Source: Hypsibius dujardini (lineage: Eukaryota > Tardigrada > Eutardigrada > Parachela > Hypsibiidae). From it: a stretch of 24,041 nucleotides of DNA. The number at the start of each line of letters is the position of its first letter. Position 1 is the first letter of the stretch. Location: positions 1-24,041 of the forward strand of contig LRSR01009200.1 in the NCBI GenBank assembly GCA_001579985.1. The letters run 5' to 3'. Shown here one piece after another: positions 10,329 through 20,827 of the stretch. The position numbers and the translations under genes are program-made. The notes beneath the pieces were generated by a model. That model saw nothing but the letters and a program-made list of their open reading frames with translations, was not told where the DNA came from and did not search any database.

Positions 10329-12059
10329 GAATATTCTTGCCTTTTGAAAAATTTCGAATTGTGAACGATTATACACTTTCTTTATTAGTGACGTTCGTAC
10401 CGAAACAGTGGATATAATTTATTGAATGCTTCTATATTCCCTTTTACGGTTTAGGAATAACATAACGGTTGGTTAAAGAAATAGCCGTTGTATTTGTCGC
10501 TAATTGATTCAAAAGCTTTCAAATTGATGGTAACGTACATCCATGTGTCTGATTAAGACGAAAGTGGTCTAGACGACTGAGCGAACGTACAAGAGGTAAT
10601 TCGCAAATGGCGAATCCAGTGAGCGGACAACACTTTCAGCAGGTATGAAAGTCTTGAGCTCGTAGACTAGTCCTTATTCGGCTTTCATTATATGAGCAGT
10701 CCGTTCGTGAGATGAAGTCTGCACTTGGCTCATTCCACTGTTGATGAAGGTGACGGCTTCACCACCGCGCATGTGCTTGGATGTGCTTGTTCCCTCCCTA
10801 TCGAGTGTAAATTCCGGAAAATACCAGACAAAAACCAATGGCAGACCCAACCTCGACAATAGTCCAGGTCACACCCATCCAGGTAGCACACACCAATTTG
10901 CTACCAAAAAAATGATTGGTTCCGGAAAACTAAAACCTAATTTGGACAGCTCTTCAAAATAAGCTTGCTTGAAATGATTATTTCGGTTTCGAAATTTCTA
11001 AGTCAGTAAAGTTTAAGTGAATCTGAATGAACAACCAAGCGAGCGACGGAACGTGTTTTCGGGCCGGACCTAAATCGACCCTTGAGATGGGAAACGTACA
11101 GTAACAGGTCTTAACAATAACTGTGTCACATTTTTTTATTAGAGAAGCATGGCGCGCGTAAGCGGTTTGTTGGAGTTTCACGCGAATAAATAATAATATT
11201 CCTTACTGCCCTGGGCCACGGACAATTTCCACCGGAGTCCTTAAAGTAATACTTAGCAAGGCCGCGATGAGTTTTAGGGCCCACCTATGAGTTTACATTT
11301 TGTAGTCTCTAAATGTAAAATAAAACTGGAATCTACCTTTTTTCTTTAATGCGTACACTCTGCGAGCATGAGCGTGGCGAAATTTGTCTCAAAAGCATTC
11401 CCGAACCGGGTATTAATTAGCAAAATGCGTCTATAATTGTTTCCGACGGAAGCAGACAGAACAACCAAGGGCAGGGGAGTAAGGTCTTTACTCCTTATTG
11501 GCATCATTGATACCGAAGGTGAACCCCGGCCGCGGAACGGCCACAAATCCACTTAAAAAAAATGCAGTTTCACAAAAGAGGCGAGAAAGAGTTGCAATGT
11601 GAAAGAGGAAACTGTAGAGAATAAAGGGTGTGCAACGCTATTTATAGTCGCGCTGGACCATACGCGAACAATTCAAGAAGCATTCGGCGAAACATGAGCA
11701 GTCGCCACACTTAGAGGGTGTGATCCGGCGAGACAAAATACGGAGAAGTCTTCATTAGTTATAAGCAGATTAAGGGAACTAAATCTTTCCCATACACGCA
11801 TCGTCGCATAGCCACTTATTTTCAGCAATAAAACTTGACCTTCGAGGTTTCAAGTCGGCGTCAGTCAGGGCAACAAACCGGAGAACTTGGAGTGATGGAA
11901 CGCATGGGAGGAAGTAACTACACTGAGTGGCAAGAAGCCAGGAGTGTCCGAACCCCCAACTTAATTTGCGGTTCGGCAAAAAAAAAATATATATATATAA
12001 ATAAAAATTCAAGTGTTTTACAATAAATAAATAAAACTTGCATACAAGCAGCGCAGAAG

Positions 12060-12170
12060 AACGTGAAAACAATCCTAAGCGGTGCGGCGTGGACGTGGAA
12101 AAAAATATCATTTCCACGCGGAATATCCGTGTCCGCGTTGCGTCCCGCCGCGCGCAGCGCGGATTTCCCT
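12060..12170 (+). promoter_or_regulatory. C+G-rich block upstream of gene C, possible promoter region
   Basis: A local rise in G+C and CpG, including GTCCCGCCGCGCGCAGCGCG near 12143-12162, stands out from the A/T-rich spacer about 200 nt before the gene C ATG. Just before it is an inverted repeat CGTGGAAA / TTTCCACG (12094-12101 and 12111-12118). The position would suit a core promoter or first non-coding exon, but no TATA box or initiator could be assigned. Composition is the only evidence. Confidence 0.2.
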
Positions 12171-12351
12171 CTTTACCTTACGTACATGTCGGTCGGTAGT
12201 CCCTATGATCCGACGTAAATTCTAATCTAATCAAACGGTATTGTGAAATTCGCTTTATTTTTCTGAGAGACAGTACGAGCCGGGTACAAAATGTGGTTAC
12301 TGTATTTGTGTATAATTTCTCGCTTATTCGCTTTCCATTTCGATTTTTTAG

Positions 12352-12366
12352 CCGAACACTGGCAAG
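12352..12366 (+). other. Probable 15-nt 5' UTR segment of gene C after a leader intron
   Basis: An acceptor-like CGATTTTTTAG (12341-12351) lies exactly 15 nt before the ATG of gene C, the same spacing as in gene B. The ATG has an A at -3. This supports a conserved leader intron and the choice of start codon. Confidence 0.5.
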
Positions 12367-15300
12367 ATGCAGGAGCTACAGGTCGAAAAAAAACAGTGAG
12401 TTCCTTTGAACACTTTGACACATAACACGTAGTTCTTTAACTTTTTTGTTGATCTTCCTTCGTCTCATTCGCGCAGGCCGCGCATCCAAGGAAGGATGTC
12501 AACCAAGACCAAGATGAAAACCCTCGTAATGCTGCTGTTCATCATGTTCCTGGTGACCATCACTTTCATTTTACTGTATGTCACGGAGGTCTCAAAAGGT
12601 AAAAAACATTTTGCCGTGAGCCCATAAATTACTCTTAGCAAAGCCAACAATTACTATAAATGATACTGCGTGCAAAACAAGCATTTTTTGCGCGGCATTA
12701 GATCATGGCTCGGGAACAGCAGCTCCGGCAATGAACGCAACTGGCAGCCCCACTTTTTCTAGCGGGGCAACGAGTGACATTACGAACAGCGCCACGAGTT
12801 CCAGTATGAGCACCGGGACCAGTGGTTCTACCAGCGCTCCCACTGTTCAGACATGCCTGACGCCAACATGCATCTCAGCCGGTCAGTGAACCCCGTCAAA
12901 TTTATGCTGCTTATTCGAGAAAGTAACCAAAAACGTCGGTAAGCATGTTTCATTTTGAACCTTTTACAGCGGCACATCTGAACAAAGTCATAAACAGGTA
13001 CAGGCATACAGCAGAAGTTTACTTAAAATGGTGATTTATGAGCCATGCTGCCCGAAGCTACTGTAGTCTGTAAACGGCAGCCTGCTTCACCTTTGATCCT
13101 TAAGACTTTTCGTTTCAAAAGGGACGCCAATCCGTGCGATGACTTTTACGAGTTCGCATGTGGAGGCTGGAACCGGACCGAACCCATGCCGGACGATAAG
13201 GCGCGATGGGGTGCCTTTGATCTTCTCAATCACCAAATGGTCCGAGATTTAAAAAGTATCAGTGCTTATTGTTCGTGATTACCGAACGGCACTGATAAGA
13301 TTGCGGAATCTTTCTAGGCGTGCTAACTAGAAATCAAGAACTGCCCGTTGGTGCGGCCGCTTCTGCCACGGAAAAGATGCAAAAATATTTCCAAACCTGC
13401 CTTGACACAGGTACGAGCTGTAGGAGATGGGAGTTGGGTGGAGTGGGGGGGGGGAGGGTAGTAGAACATCATCGCAGTAAGTAATGTGAGGATATGTACA
13501 GTAAATCCACATTGTTTCCTGTGACTCCTGATACGATATTTATTTATTATACTACCTCAAACGATCAGCGCCGGTTATATCGGCATTACAGTAAAATACA
13601 TATATATATATATATTGTATATCAAAATTATCTGCAACAAATATGAAAATGCGCTAACTGATAGCAAGGTACTTTGCATCGGTTTTGTATGGTCTCAGTC
13701 TCACATTTAACGTTCGCCTTCCCCTTTCACGTTTTCTTCCCGTTTTCACGTTCACCTTCTCTTAGGGATCGTTCAACAGTTACGTAAGCGCTCGATATTA
13801 GGCGGCCTTACCCCTACCTCCCCTCTGTCAGAGCTCGTCATTATTTCTTTTTACCCCCCCCCCTGAAATTCAAACGCTTATGTAAACGCTGTTGGAACCC
13901 CACATGCGTCAAAATCTTAAATTTCCGCTTTATTGACAAAATTTCAGCACCGATAACACTTAGTTATCCTCCGCATATTTAAAATCAGAACGAAGAAAAG
14001 CGTCTAGATCGGTAATGATGGGAATGTCAGTCAACCCAGCCTTACGAACCTCTTGTCAATACTAGTATGATGCTCAAATGAAGGGAAGAATAATGGCATG
14101 TGGGTCTATAAAATGTTACTGAAATACACGTTTTATCAAACTCTCAGAGTCAAGAAAATTTTGAGATTTAAAATTGTTGACTTAATCCAAGGACAGACCC
14201 CCACCCCCTATACGTAAGACCTCGTCATCGATTGCTGACACGTACCCCCCTAAATTCGATGACATAATTGTTTAACGATCCCTTATCAATTTCACTTTTA
14301 TGATATTTTTTGCGTTCCAAATTGTATCTCTCGTACTTTCCATTCTCCAGATTGATTAGCTAAAGGACGCAATTCCCGAAAGACACATCGCATTAGAAAC
14401 CCATTGATACATAAACCTGTTATAACTAATCATGATTGATATAGCCATTGTGCCTTAAAATGACAAAGTCAAATTCTGTTTGTGAGAGTTCAAACGTTCA
14501 AATGGGAAGATCTACTCGTATAAAGAGCAGATAGCGTGTACAAGGTTTTTGCCATTTGATTTGGTCCTGGTTTGATTTGGTCTTGGGTCTCTGATCGAGG
14601 CGTAGACATTAGACGACAAACGCTAAATCTGCAAGAATCTGCTAGTTTGCTGGCGTAGCGGTCGATACGTGATTTGGGTTCACAATTAATTTTAGTGGAT
14701 TTGTCATGAAATTTTTAATACACCGATACGGGTCTCTGGTGATGGGAAATTGTATGGGAGAAGTGTCCTTACACCCTCGTCAATGGGCGTAAAACGTAAG
14801 TAAGGTGAAATCAGGAACGTGAAGAGTTTCGAAAACATGAAAATGGTTGCGGAGTGTGGACAGAGAAGCTGGAAGAAATTGAAAGAAGAAGGAGAACGTG
14901 AGACGTGAATCCATACCTGCGACGTGATTTGTGAGTCATACAGTATCTAACCGTACGTTTTCCTAATCACACCTTTTTATACAAGCTATAATAGGTATGG
15001 GGTCTCAAATTGTGAGCAAGCTTGGAATGGAATTGCTTTAACTGGGGGGCCAAGGGTAGACGCGGGGCATGGGCGCTCCTGAGCGGCGCCCTTTTGCCCT
15101 CCCCCCAGAAAATTTCAGGGGGGAATTTCAGGTTCTGTGCCAATTACCTTTGTTTGGAAAATTGAATATTCCATTTCCATGGTGTTCCACGGAATTGGAA
15201 TCTATTTGGGTAACCCAAATAGATTCCAAACAAAGGTAGGTCCCTATAAGGACCCCACCCCCCCCCCCCCATTCCTATGGATAGCTTACTAAACTCTTCA

Positions 15301-18300
15301 ATACGTAGTTCATTTAGGAAAATAACGCAGTCCTTAATCAAACGCTCTTTGCTCAGATGCAATCGAGCAAACAGCACTGATCGCTCTCGAAGAGCACGTG
15401 AAACAGGACTATGCAGCCGGTCTAGAAACCTGGCCGTTCCTCTCTGCTATCCCAACACTGCCCCCTGTGGACGTCGCCAAGGTCGTTTCGACCGCTTTCA
15501 ATTACGGCAACTCACTGGGCCTCTTCACGCATTATATCGCAGGAGGTCTCTTAACACCGGAAACTAACGTAATCAACTTCGACACTGGACGGTTCACCCT
15601 GAACCGGTTCTGGCTCCTGAGCCCGGACGCAACCGCTGCACGAGCCGCGTACGTACAATATGGCGCGGAGGTCGCTATGCTTCTTGCGGCAGCGCAGGGC
15701 AGATCTGACGTCACTGCGGAAGTAGCGACCGCACTTTTTGGACGCATTCTGGCTTTTGAAATAGAGCTGGCAATGGTACGTACGCAAACAAACGCAGGTC
15801 TGTAAAAATATTTGCGAATATCTCAATTTGGAATTAGTTCGAAAAAGACGACTTTGAAAAGTTTGCATTGAAATACCCGTTTATTAAGGGTAAATATGTA
15901 ATCACGGAACATTCGGTGTGGGAGGGGGGGGCGGGGTTGCCGTCTTCTCGAACGAGGAGGCCAGTCCAAGGCACAGGCCTTGGGGAATTTTGTTGGAGGT
16001 GACGGGGAAAATTCGTAATAAAAATAAACACTGCCCCTGGGCAGCCACAACATTGAATCAAATTGCCATCCGAGGCGAGATTTTAGGGAGAGCTTTGAGT
16101 TTTGGTCGACTTTGCTGATGAAAAAGTGCTCTGTGACAAATCTGTTTTAAAAGCAAATTAAAAGTGGTTCCTGGGTTAAGCCTGCTAATTAACTAGGTAG
16201 TGGCAGTTACCCCAGTGCCACCTGTCCCGTGGATACAGACACATAACGGAGGGGGCCTTGGGGCAACTGCCTTTACTATATTAATCCGACCACTCTTTCT
16301 CGCGCAAAGTCAAAGTTACGTTTTTGGTCAGATAGACTGCCTTACCAGACATGCGAGCAGACATATGGAGCCACCAAATGATTCTTCGCTTGATAACCGC
16401 AGAAACTGTTCAAACAATTATAGACAGTGGTCAATTGACCGTTGGGCCGACCGGGTCCTTGCTCCCCTCCCAATTACCCCATGGTAGTTGGTGTGTTTTA
16501 TTTACCAAGGGTGTGGCAACGCAAGCAACTCCCTAGGGGGCGCCCTCGAAAGTACAGCAGAAGTCTGAATCCCTGTCATTACCATTCGATCGAAAATGTA
16601 TTAATAAAGCTTTGGATCGAATATCAGTTCCAGGGGTCCGGATCTCTGCTGGACCCTGAAGGGGCACCCTAGGGGAGTGGCTGGGGTTGCCACCTCTGGT
16701 ATTGCGCTTCTGGTTGTAGATACGGTCATCGTAGTAGGATTGTGGTTAAATCAATTTAGATCGTCACGCGGACGTCTGGATCGTTTGCAGGAAACATTGA
16801 CGCCTCAGGAAACATGGGACGAGCATGCATTGCAACATCTCATGCCACTGAGCAGTTTTTCTGGAAATTATACGGCCAGCTTGGGTCTATCCGCCGAGAA
16901 ATGGGTCGAAATATTCAAAGGAGCTTGGCCTGATGCAAGCTCCAACTTAACCGTAGAGACGGTGGTCAACGTCCGCGAAATAAAATACTTTGCCAAACTC
17001 AACCTCTTTGCGGCATCAGTAAACACCGATAAATCAGCGTAGGTCACACGGTCTGTTATACGGACAAAATTAAGTTCGTATTGCTGAATCTTTTGCCATG
17101 GTTTTTTTCAGAGTTCTGTCGAATTATCTCGCTTGGAAAGTGGTGGAACCCCTTGTGACCCATTTGGGCGCCCAGTACCGGGAAGCTTATCAAACCTTCG
17201 CAGCTTCCGTTTACGGTATAGCACAAGCGCCGCCTCGGGTGGATTTCTGTTTGTCCACGATGGGCGCACAATTCCCCAATGCCGTTGGGAGTCTTTACGT
17301 GAGCAATTTCCTCCGCAAAACATCGAAGGCCGAGGTATTTTGCTCCGTTATTCCTATACTTCGGAAATCCCTCGACTATTCAGTTCAATTTGACCCGCAA
17401 ATGTTAATAATTTAGCTGCAAATAATGACGGACTACATAATCAAATCGTTTCGGGATATCCTCAGGGTAATTATTAGCCTGAAGCTGTTTTTTTTTAGAT
17501 TAACCACAAATGTGAAAAGCGGTTGTTGCTCCTTCAAGGGTTCACTTTGGATGACAGAAGGGACTCGACAATTGGCCTTGGCGAAAGCGAATAAGCTCAC
17601 AGCTCGTTTAGCATATGACGACTATTTGATGGATAATCTTACGATGGTCGACACAGAGCATGCTAGTGTAATCTGTCGATGTTGTTGTACCTCTTCTGTA
17701 CGTGCACGCGTACATATACTTTCTCAACTGTGTTTTTGCAGTTTGTAGCTCAAGATGGCCACCTCCCAAATTTTCTCGGTGGACGTAGATTTGCCACTCA
17801 AGTGCAAGGACGTCTCTTCTCAAAAGTCAATGCACGAACGGACTGGATCGCGGGTGCTGCGGTAGTGAACGCCTTCTACTCTCCCATGCACAACTCTATC
17901 TGTAAGGAAACTGTTAATATAGGATCAACATAATAAAGACACTTAAATATAGGGATGGCATCAATTATCATGCCAATTATCATGCCAATTATATGGATTT
18001 TTCATCAGTTTGATAGGAATTTTGGTCGTAAATGGACCAAACCCTGGGTCACACTTATATATTGATTGTCAGACTTGAACCAAAGCCACCGGTACGACGA
18101 ACTTAGCAAGGTCTGCGATCTAGATCTGGTTAAATTGCGTGAGACCTATTGTCAAAATACCGATAAAACAGAAAACTCGAGAAAGGTAACTGCTAACTGG
18201 GGAAAATATATGCTGAACGAAAATTTAAAAATACTTACAAAACATTCTTATAAACGTTATTTGGGGAGTACTTTGTAACTACTGTACATAAGAAAAACGC

Positions 18301-19972
18301 GCCAAAACAATTAGAAATAGCAAAAAAGTTCAAAGACTTGTAAAATCAAAATCCAATCAAGAATCAAATAATCAAATGACTTTCAAATCAAACCAAATGT
18401 ACTTTTCGTCATTTGATGTACGATAAATTTAACCTAATTTTTGGTAGCAATTCTGGCGGGAATGTTACAACCTCCCTTTTTCGGTGCCGACTTGCCCCAT
18501 TACGTGAATTTTGCTGCCATCGGTTCGATCATTGGACATGAAATAACCCATGGGTTTGATTTATACGGTAACTTCCAATCTCCCTGTCTCACTTGAAAGC
18601 ATCTATAATTTATGAATGAATACTTTTACCTTGACTGTAGGATCCCAACGTGACGGGGATGGCCACCTAATTAACTGGTGGGACTCAACGACATTGCAGG
18701 CATTCTATGAACGAGCCCAACCCTTCATTGATCAGTACAATGGGTTTAACTTTATGGGAGTGCAACTCATAGGGGCGAAGAGCCAGAGTGAAAACGTCGC
18801 TGATAGCGCCGGTATAAAACAGGCGTATCGTGTAAGCTTAATTGACGTGAGCATCGTCGATCGTTTCTCATTAAAATTGAACGGCTATCGCGTTTACTAG
18901 GCGTATAGACTGTACCGGAAGGAGCAGCTCAATGACCTTGAGGAACCGCATCTTCCGAGCTTCGAAACGTTCAGCTCCGGTAAGTTCTTGTGAGACTGAG
19001 ACACCGTGTTACATCCTGTGTATGGATATTCAGTAACGTGGTTCTTTTCATCATGATTTAGAGCAAATGTTTTACCTTAGTTACGCACAAGTAAGTCCGA
19101 CCTTCATTATAGGAGGACTCCAGCCATTGGCTATGCTAATCGCCATCCCACTTCGTTAAGTGATTGAAAGCACGTTTTGGTTGACTCTAACTTTGGTTGA
19201 ATTCCATTGGGAATCTTTTGGTAATACCATAAAAAAGGGTATGACTATAAAAAAGGTTAAACAACAGGGGGCGGAGTTATGGCTGATTTCTAAAATCGCC
19301 CCTTGAGTTTTCGATTCCACGATCGAAGTAATGATTGCCATCTCCGCCCACTGACACGCAAACAATACTCCGCTCATGCCGATCGAGTAAAACTAAATTC
19401 TGAATCAGATCACTTCAAAAAGGTTTACTCTCGATTGCTTAGTGAGTTGAAAAGCTTGAAATTGCCAGCGACTCGGAATAAAACCGGCAAAAAGAGTGGC
19501 TGAGAATATTCTGGATTCCTCGTAGCTATTCGATTGCAAATTCCTGTGCTTCGTCTAGTTTGGAAATCAGATAGATCTCATAAATGATTTAAAAACCGTT
19601 TTGTTTTGAAGAAAATTGTAGTTATCCACCTTCATAATTTTTATTACTTTCAGAACACTAGCTTTCATGTTTGAAAATTATCGCCAACGACTGGTCGCTT
19701 AAACTTGTATCTCCTTTTATTCAGATGTGGTGTGGAGATTATCGGAGGGAAGAAGCTGCGATTCAAGTCTTTCGTAAGTTTTTCTTTATTTCTTGCTGAT
19801 AGTCGGCAGTATCGACTCATCCGAACCTTTCGTGTGATTTTCATCAGGCGCCCACAGTCCCGGTAAATTCCGTGTGATCGGACCGCTTCAAAATTCAGAA
19901 ACCTTTGCGCAAGCCTACAGCTGTGCAAACAGCACGTACATGAATCCCGCCAACAAACTGGCTGTCTGGTAA
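12367..19972 (+). CDS. M13 metalloendopeptidase (neprilysin-like), gene C, complete, with Ser/Thr-rich stalk
   Basis: Type II membrane M13 zinc endopeptidase, paralog of A and B. Coding exons: 12367-12395, 12477-12598, 12702-12881, 12970-12997, 13122-13255, 13318-13410, 15357-15775, 16791-17038, 17112-17334, 17416-17466, 17539-17667, 17742-17901, 18448-18567, 18641-18831, 18901-18979, 19062-19090, 19725-19773, 19848-19972. Total 2409 nt: 802 codons and TAA. Residues 1-24 are a basic tail; about 25-45 is the anchor helix; 51-101 is a Ser/Thr-rich stalk; then CLTPTC (102-107), [27 protein letters not shown] (636-643), ENVAD (696-700), MWCGDYR, HSPGKFR and C-terminal LAVW. Zinc ligands (H636, H640, E696), base (E637) and D700 are intact. 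The surroundings are diverged: FDLYG for FDDQG, ADSAG for ADNGG, SILAGMLQ for SFPAGILQ, MWCG for VWCG. There are eight ectodomain cysteines, in the same positions as in B. Probably active with altered specificity; a non-peptidase role is not excluded. Confidence 0.94.
12702..12881 (+). other. Exon 3 of gene C: mucin-like stalk
   Basis: Encodes residues 51-110 of gene C. Of residues 51-101, 24 are Ser or Thr, mixed with Ala, Gly and Pro (for example [18 protein letters not shown]), followed by the CLTPTC disulfide pair that opens the M13 fold. The matching exon of gene B (3412-3477) is 66 nt and encodes only about 13 residues before its CLEPSC. The exon is 114 nt longer than in B but keeps the same phases at both ends. 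The composition suggests a densely O-glycosylated, extended spacer. Confidence 0.85.
13599..13614. repeat. (TA)n microsatellite in intron 6 of gene C
   Basis: A short uninterrupted TA dinucleotide run. Nearby, 13445-13454 is a pure G run. Both are simple repeats. Confidence 0.8.
13762..14285. mobile_element. PIF/Harbinger-like MITE with TTA target duplication, intron 6 of gene C
   Basis: GGGATCGTTCAACAGTTACG starts at 13765. Its inverted counterpart ends at 14282 with ATAATTGTTTAACGATCCC. Over the outer 25 nt, 20 match. Both ends are bordered by TTA (13762-13764 and 14283-14285), a 3-bp duplication. The element is 518 bp with pyrimidine-rich, non-coding interior and C runs near 13854 and 14203. 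A TWA 3-bp duplication with GGG-starting ends fits PIF/Harbinger-derived MITEs. No transposase is present. Confidence 0.75.
15146..15270. repeat. Nested hairpin followed by a poly-C tract, intron 6 of gene C
   Basis: TTGGAATCTATTTGGG (15195-15210) and its exact reverse complement (15214-15229) form a 16-bp stem with a TAA loop. The outer pair ACCTTTGTTTGGAA (15146-15159) and TTCCAAACAAAGGT (15224-15237) competes for part of the right arm. A long C run at 15258-15270 follows. This looks like a tiny foldback element. It lies about 90-210 nt before the exon 7 acceptor. Confidence 0.7.
16513..16696. repeat. Imperfect inverted repeat (foldback), intron 7 of gene C
   Basis: GTGGCAACGCAAGCAACTCC then CTAGGGGGCGCCCTC on the left is matched in reverse by GGGGCACCCTAGGGGAGTGG then CTGGGGTTGCCACC on the right, with several mismatches. 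An inner hairpin (GGGGTCC / GGACCC) lies near 16633-16657. It is a probable degraded MITE; the ends are uncertain. Confidence 0.5.
17467..17538 (+). other. Extra 72-nt intron in gene C, stop-free and a multiple of three
   Basis: Exons 17416-17466 and 17539-17667 total 180 nt, exactly the single exon 7500-7679 of gene B, and the residues align across the junction (FRDILR-GSLWM against [11 protein letters not shown]). The interruption starts GTAATT and ends TTCAAG, in phase 0. Read through, it encodes 24 residues without a stop. It is therefore an intron found only in C, or possibly a retained in-frame insertion. Confidence 0.75.
17962..17993 (+). repeat. 12-bp tandem repeat, intron 11 of gene C
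   Basis: The unit CAATTATCATGC occurs twice in full (17962-17985), followed by a partial third copy. A short minisatellite seed with no other feature around it. The rest of the intron (17902-18447) is A/T-rich with nothing recognisable. Confidence 0.8.
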
Positions 19973-20802
19973 AGAGCCGAAATGCTCTCCTGCTGTACTT
20001 ATCAAGTGCGAGTGCCATTCAAGTACACCATTTTACGCACCATGGGATTAATGTTCACATTTCACGCTCTTTCACTCCGGCGCAACGTGAACACACCGCA
20101 CCGTGAACCTTTCTTAGTAAGGGTTTCAGATACCTTTGGGTATTGATGATCACGCTATTGTGCTGTACCTTTTCACGTGAGATTGTAATAATTGAGAAGC
20201 ACAGAAGACTTGTTTAGAGACAGCGGCAGGAAATAATTTGCTGTCAATTCGACTAACTGATCAATTATGGGCGTGAGTGATTCCAGAAATCGGCATGATC
20301 GACCGAAATAGCCACCATAACTGTATCAGCGAGAGCGGGTGGCACGGGACAATTCTCATAAAAGCGGGCCAGAACACGGTCATCCTCACACAGTGATGTT
20401 CCCTTATTTGTCTGAATAAAAGACGTTGTTTCGGTTAGCAATCGCGAAAAACAAATCTTGACAACCAGCCAATTTTTTTCAGCAATTACAGTATTGCAAA
20501 AGCGGAGACGGAACAAACAATACAAATACTTAACTGATGTAAGAAAAATAAATTACAGGAAAAGAAGGAGAAAAACAAAGAAAGTATTATGTAATAAATA
20601 AATAATAAAGCATGTTACAATACTCGAGTTCATAGGTCATGCACACATAAATCACGTTAGATATTACATGACATTCTTGGCCATGGTGCTGCATAAAACA
20701 ATGCAAATGGTGGACAGACAAAAAATGGAATTATCCTGAGATGAAAGTGGTGTGGAGTGGAATGAGTTGAAAAAACCTCGAAGTAAGTGACGCAAAAGCT
20801 CT
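19973..20802. other. Spacer between convergent genes (M13 gene C and the GPCR)
   Basis: Holds the 3' UTRs of two genes that converge. No RNA gene or supported coding region was found. An 86-codon open stretch on the - strand at 20265-20525 has no recognisable domain and no splice or start support. Confidence 0.5.
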
Positions 20803-20808
20803 TTTATT
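20803..20808 (-). terminator. Polyadenylation signal AATAAA of the GPCR gene
   Basis: On the - strand AATAAA lies about 20 nt after the TAA stop of the GPCR gene. It is the canonical animal signal in a suitable place, implying a very short 3' UTR. Confidence 0.6.
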
Positions 20809-20827
20809 TCTAAGCATATCGACCCAA

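Larger units (their letters stand above)
9374..12351. other. Spacer between M13 genes B and C
   Basis: About 3 kb with no supportable gene. It contains two adjoining MITE-like elements (10029-10328), and a C+G-rich block near 12060-12170, both listed separately. No AATAAA is seen close after the gene B stop. Open stretches of up to 112 codons exist (for example 11779-12117 on the - strand), but they include low-complexity sequence and show no domain or splice support. Confidence 0.55.

Noticed and set aside
11779-12117. 112-codon open stretch on the - strand
   Set aside because: Includes a low-complexity YLYIYIF run from an AT repeat, has no recognisable domain, no splice support and a spacer position; probably chance.
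14640-14700. tRNA-like sequence (GGCGTAGCGG...GGGTTC)
   Set aside because: No complete cloverleaf could be drawn; the acceptor stem and anticodon arm do not pair.
17491-17498. Alternative acceptor after the T run inside the extra intron of gene C
   Set aside because: It would give a 32-nt intron and shift the frame; the acceptor at 17538 restores the exact 180-nt exon content of gene B.
18066-18278. 70-codon open stretch in intron 11 of gene C
   Set aside because: Lies inside an intron whose two flanking exons join exactly as in B; composition is A/T-rich and no domain is seen.
18448-18831. Gene C as a catalytically dead M13 homolog because of FDLYG and ADSAG changes
   Set aside because: Both zinc His, the base Glu, the third ligand Glu and the following Asp are all present, as are NAFYS and HSPG..R; loss of activity is not supported.
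19303-19503. 66-codon open stretch in intron 16 of gene C
   Set aside because: Between the 29-nt and 49-nt exons, which join as in gene A; it has no homologous counterpart in A.
20265-20525. 86-codon open stretch on the - strand between gene C and the GPCR
   Set aside because: It lies beyond the GPCR stop and AATAAA, shows no known motif and has no recognisable splice site; not enough to call a gene.
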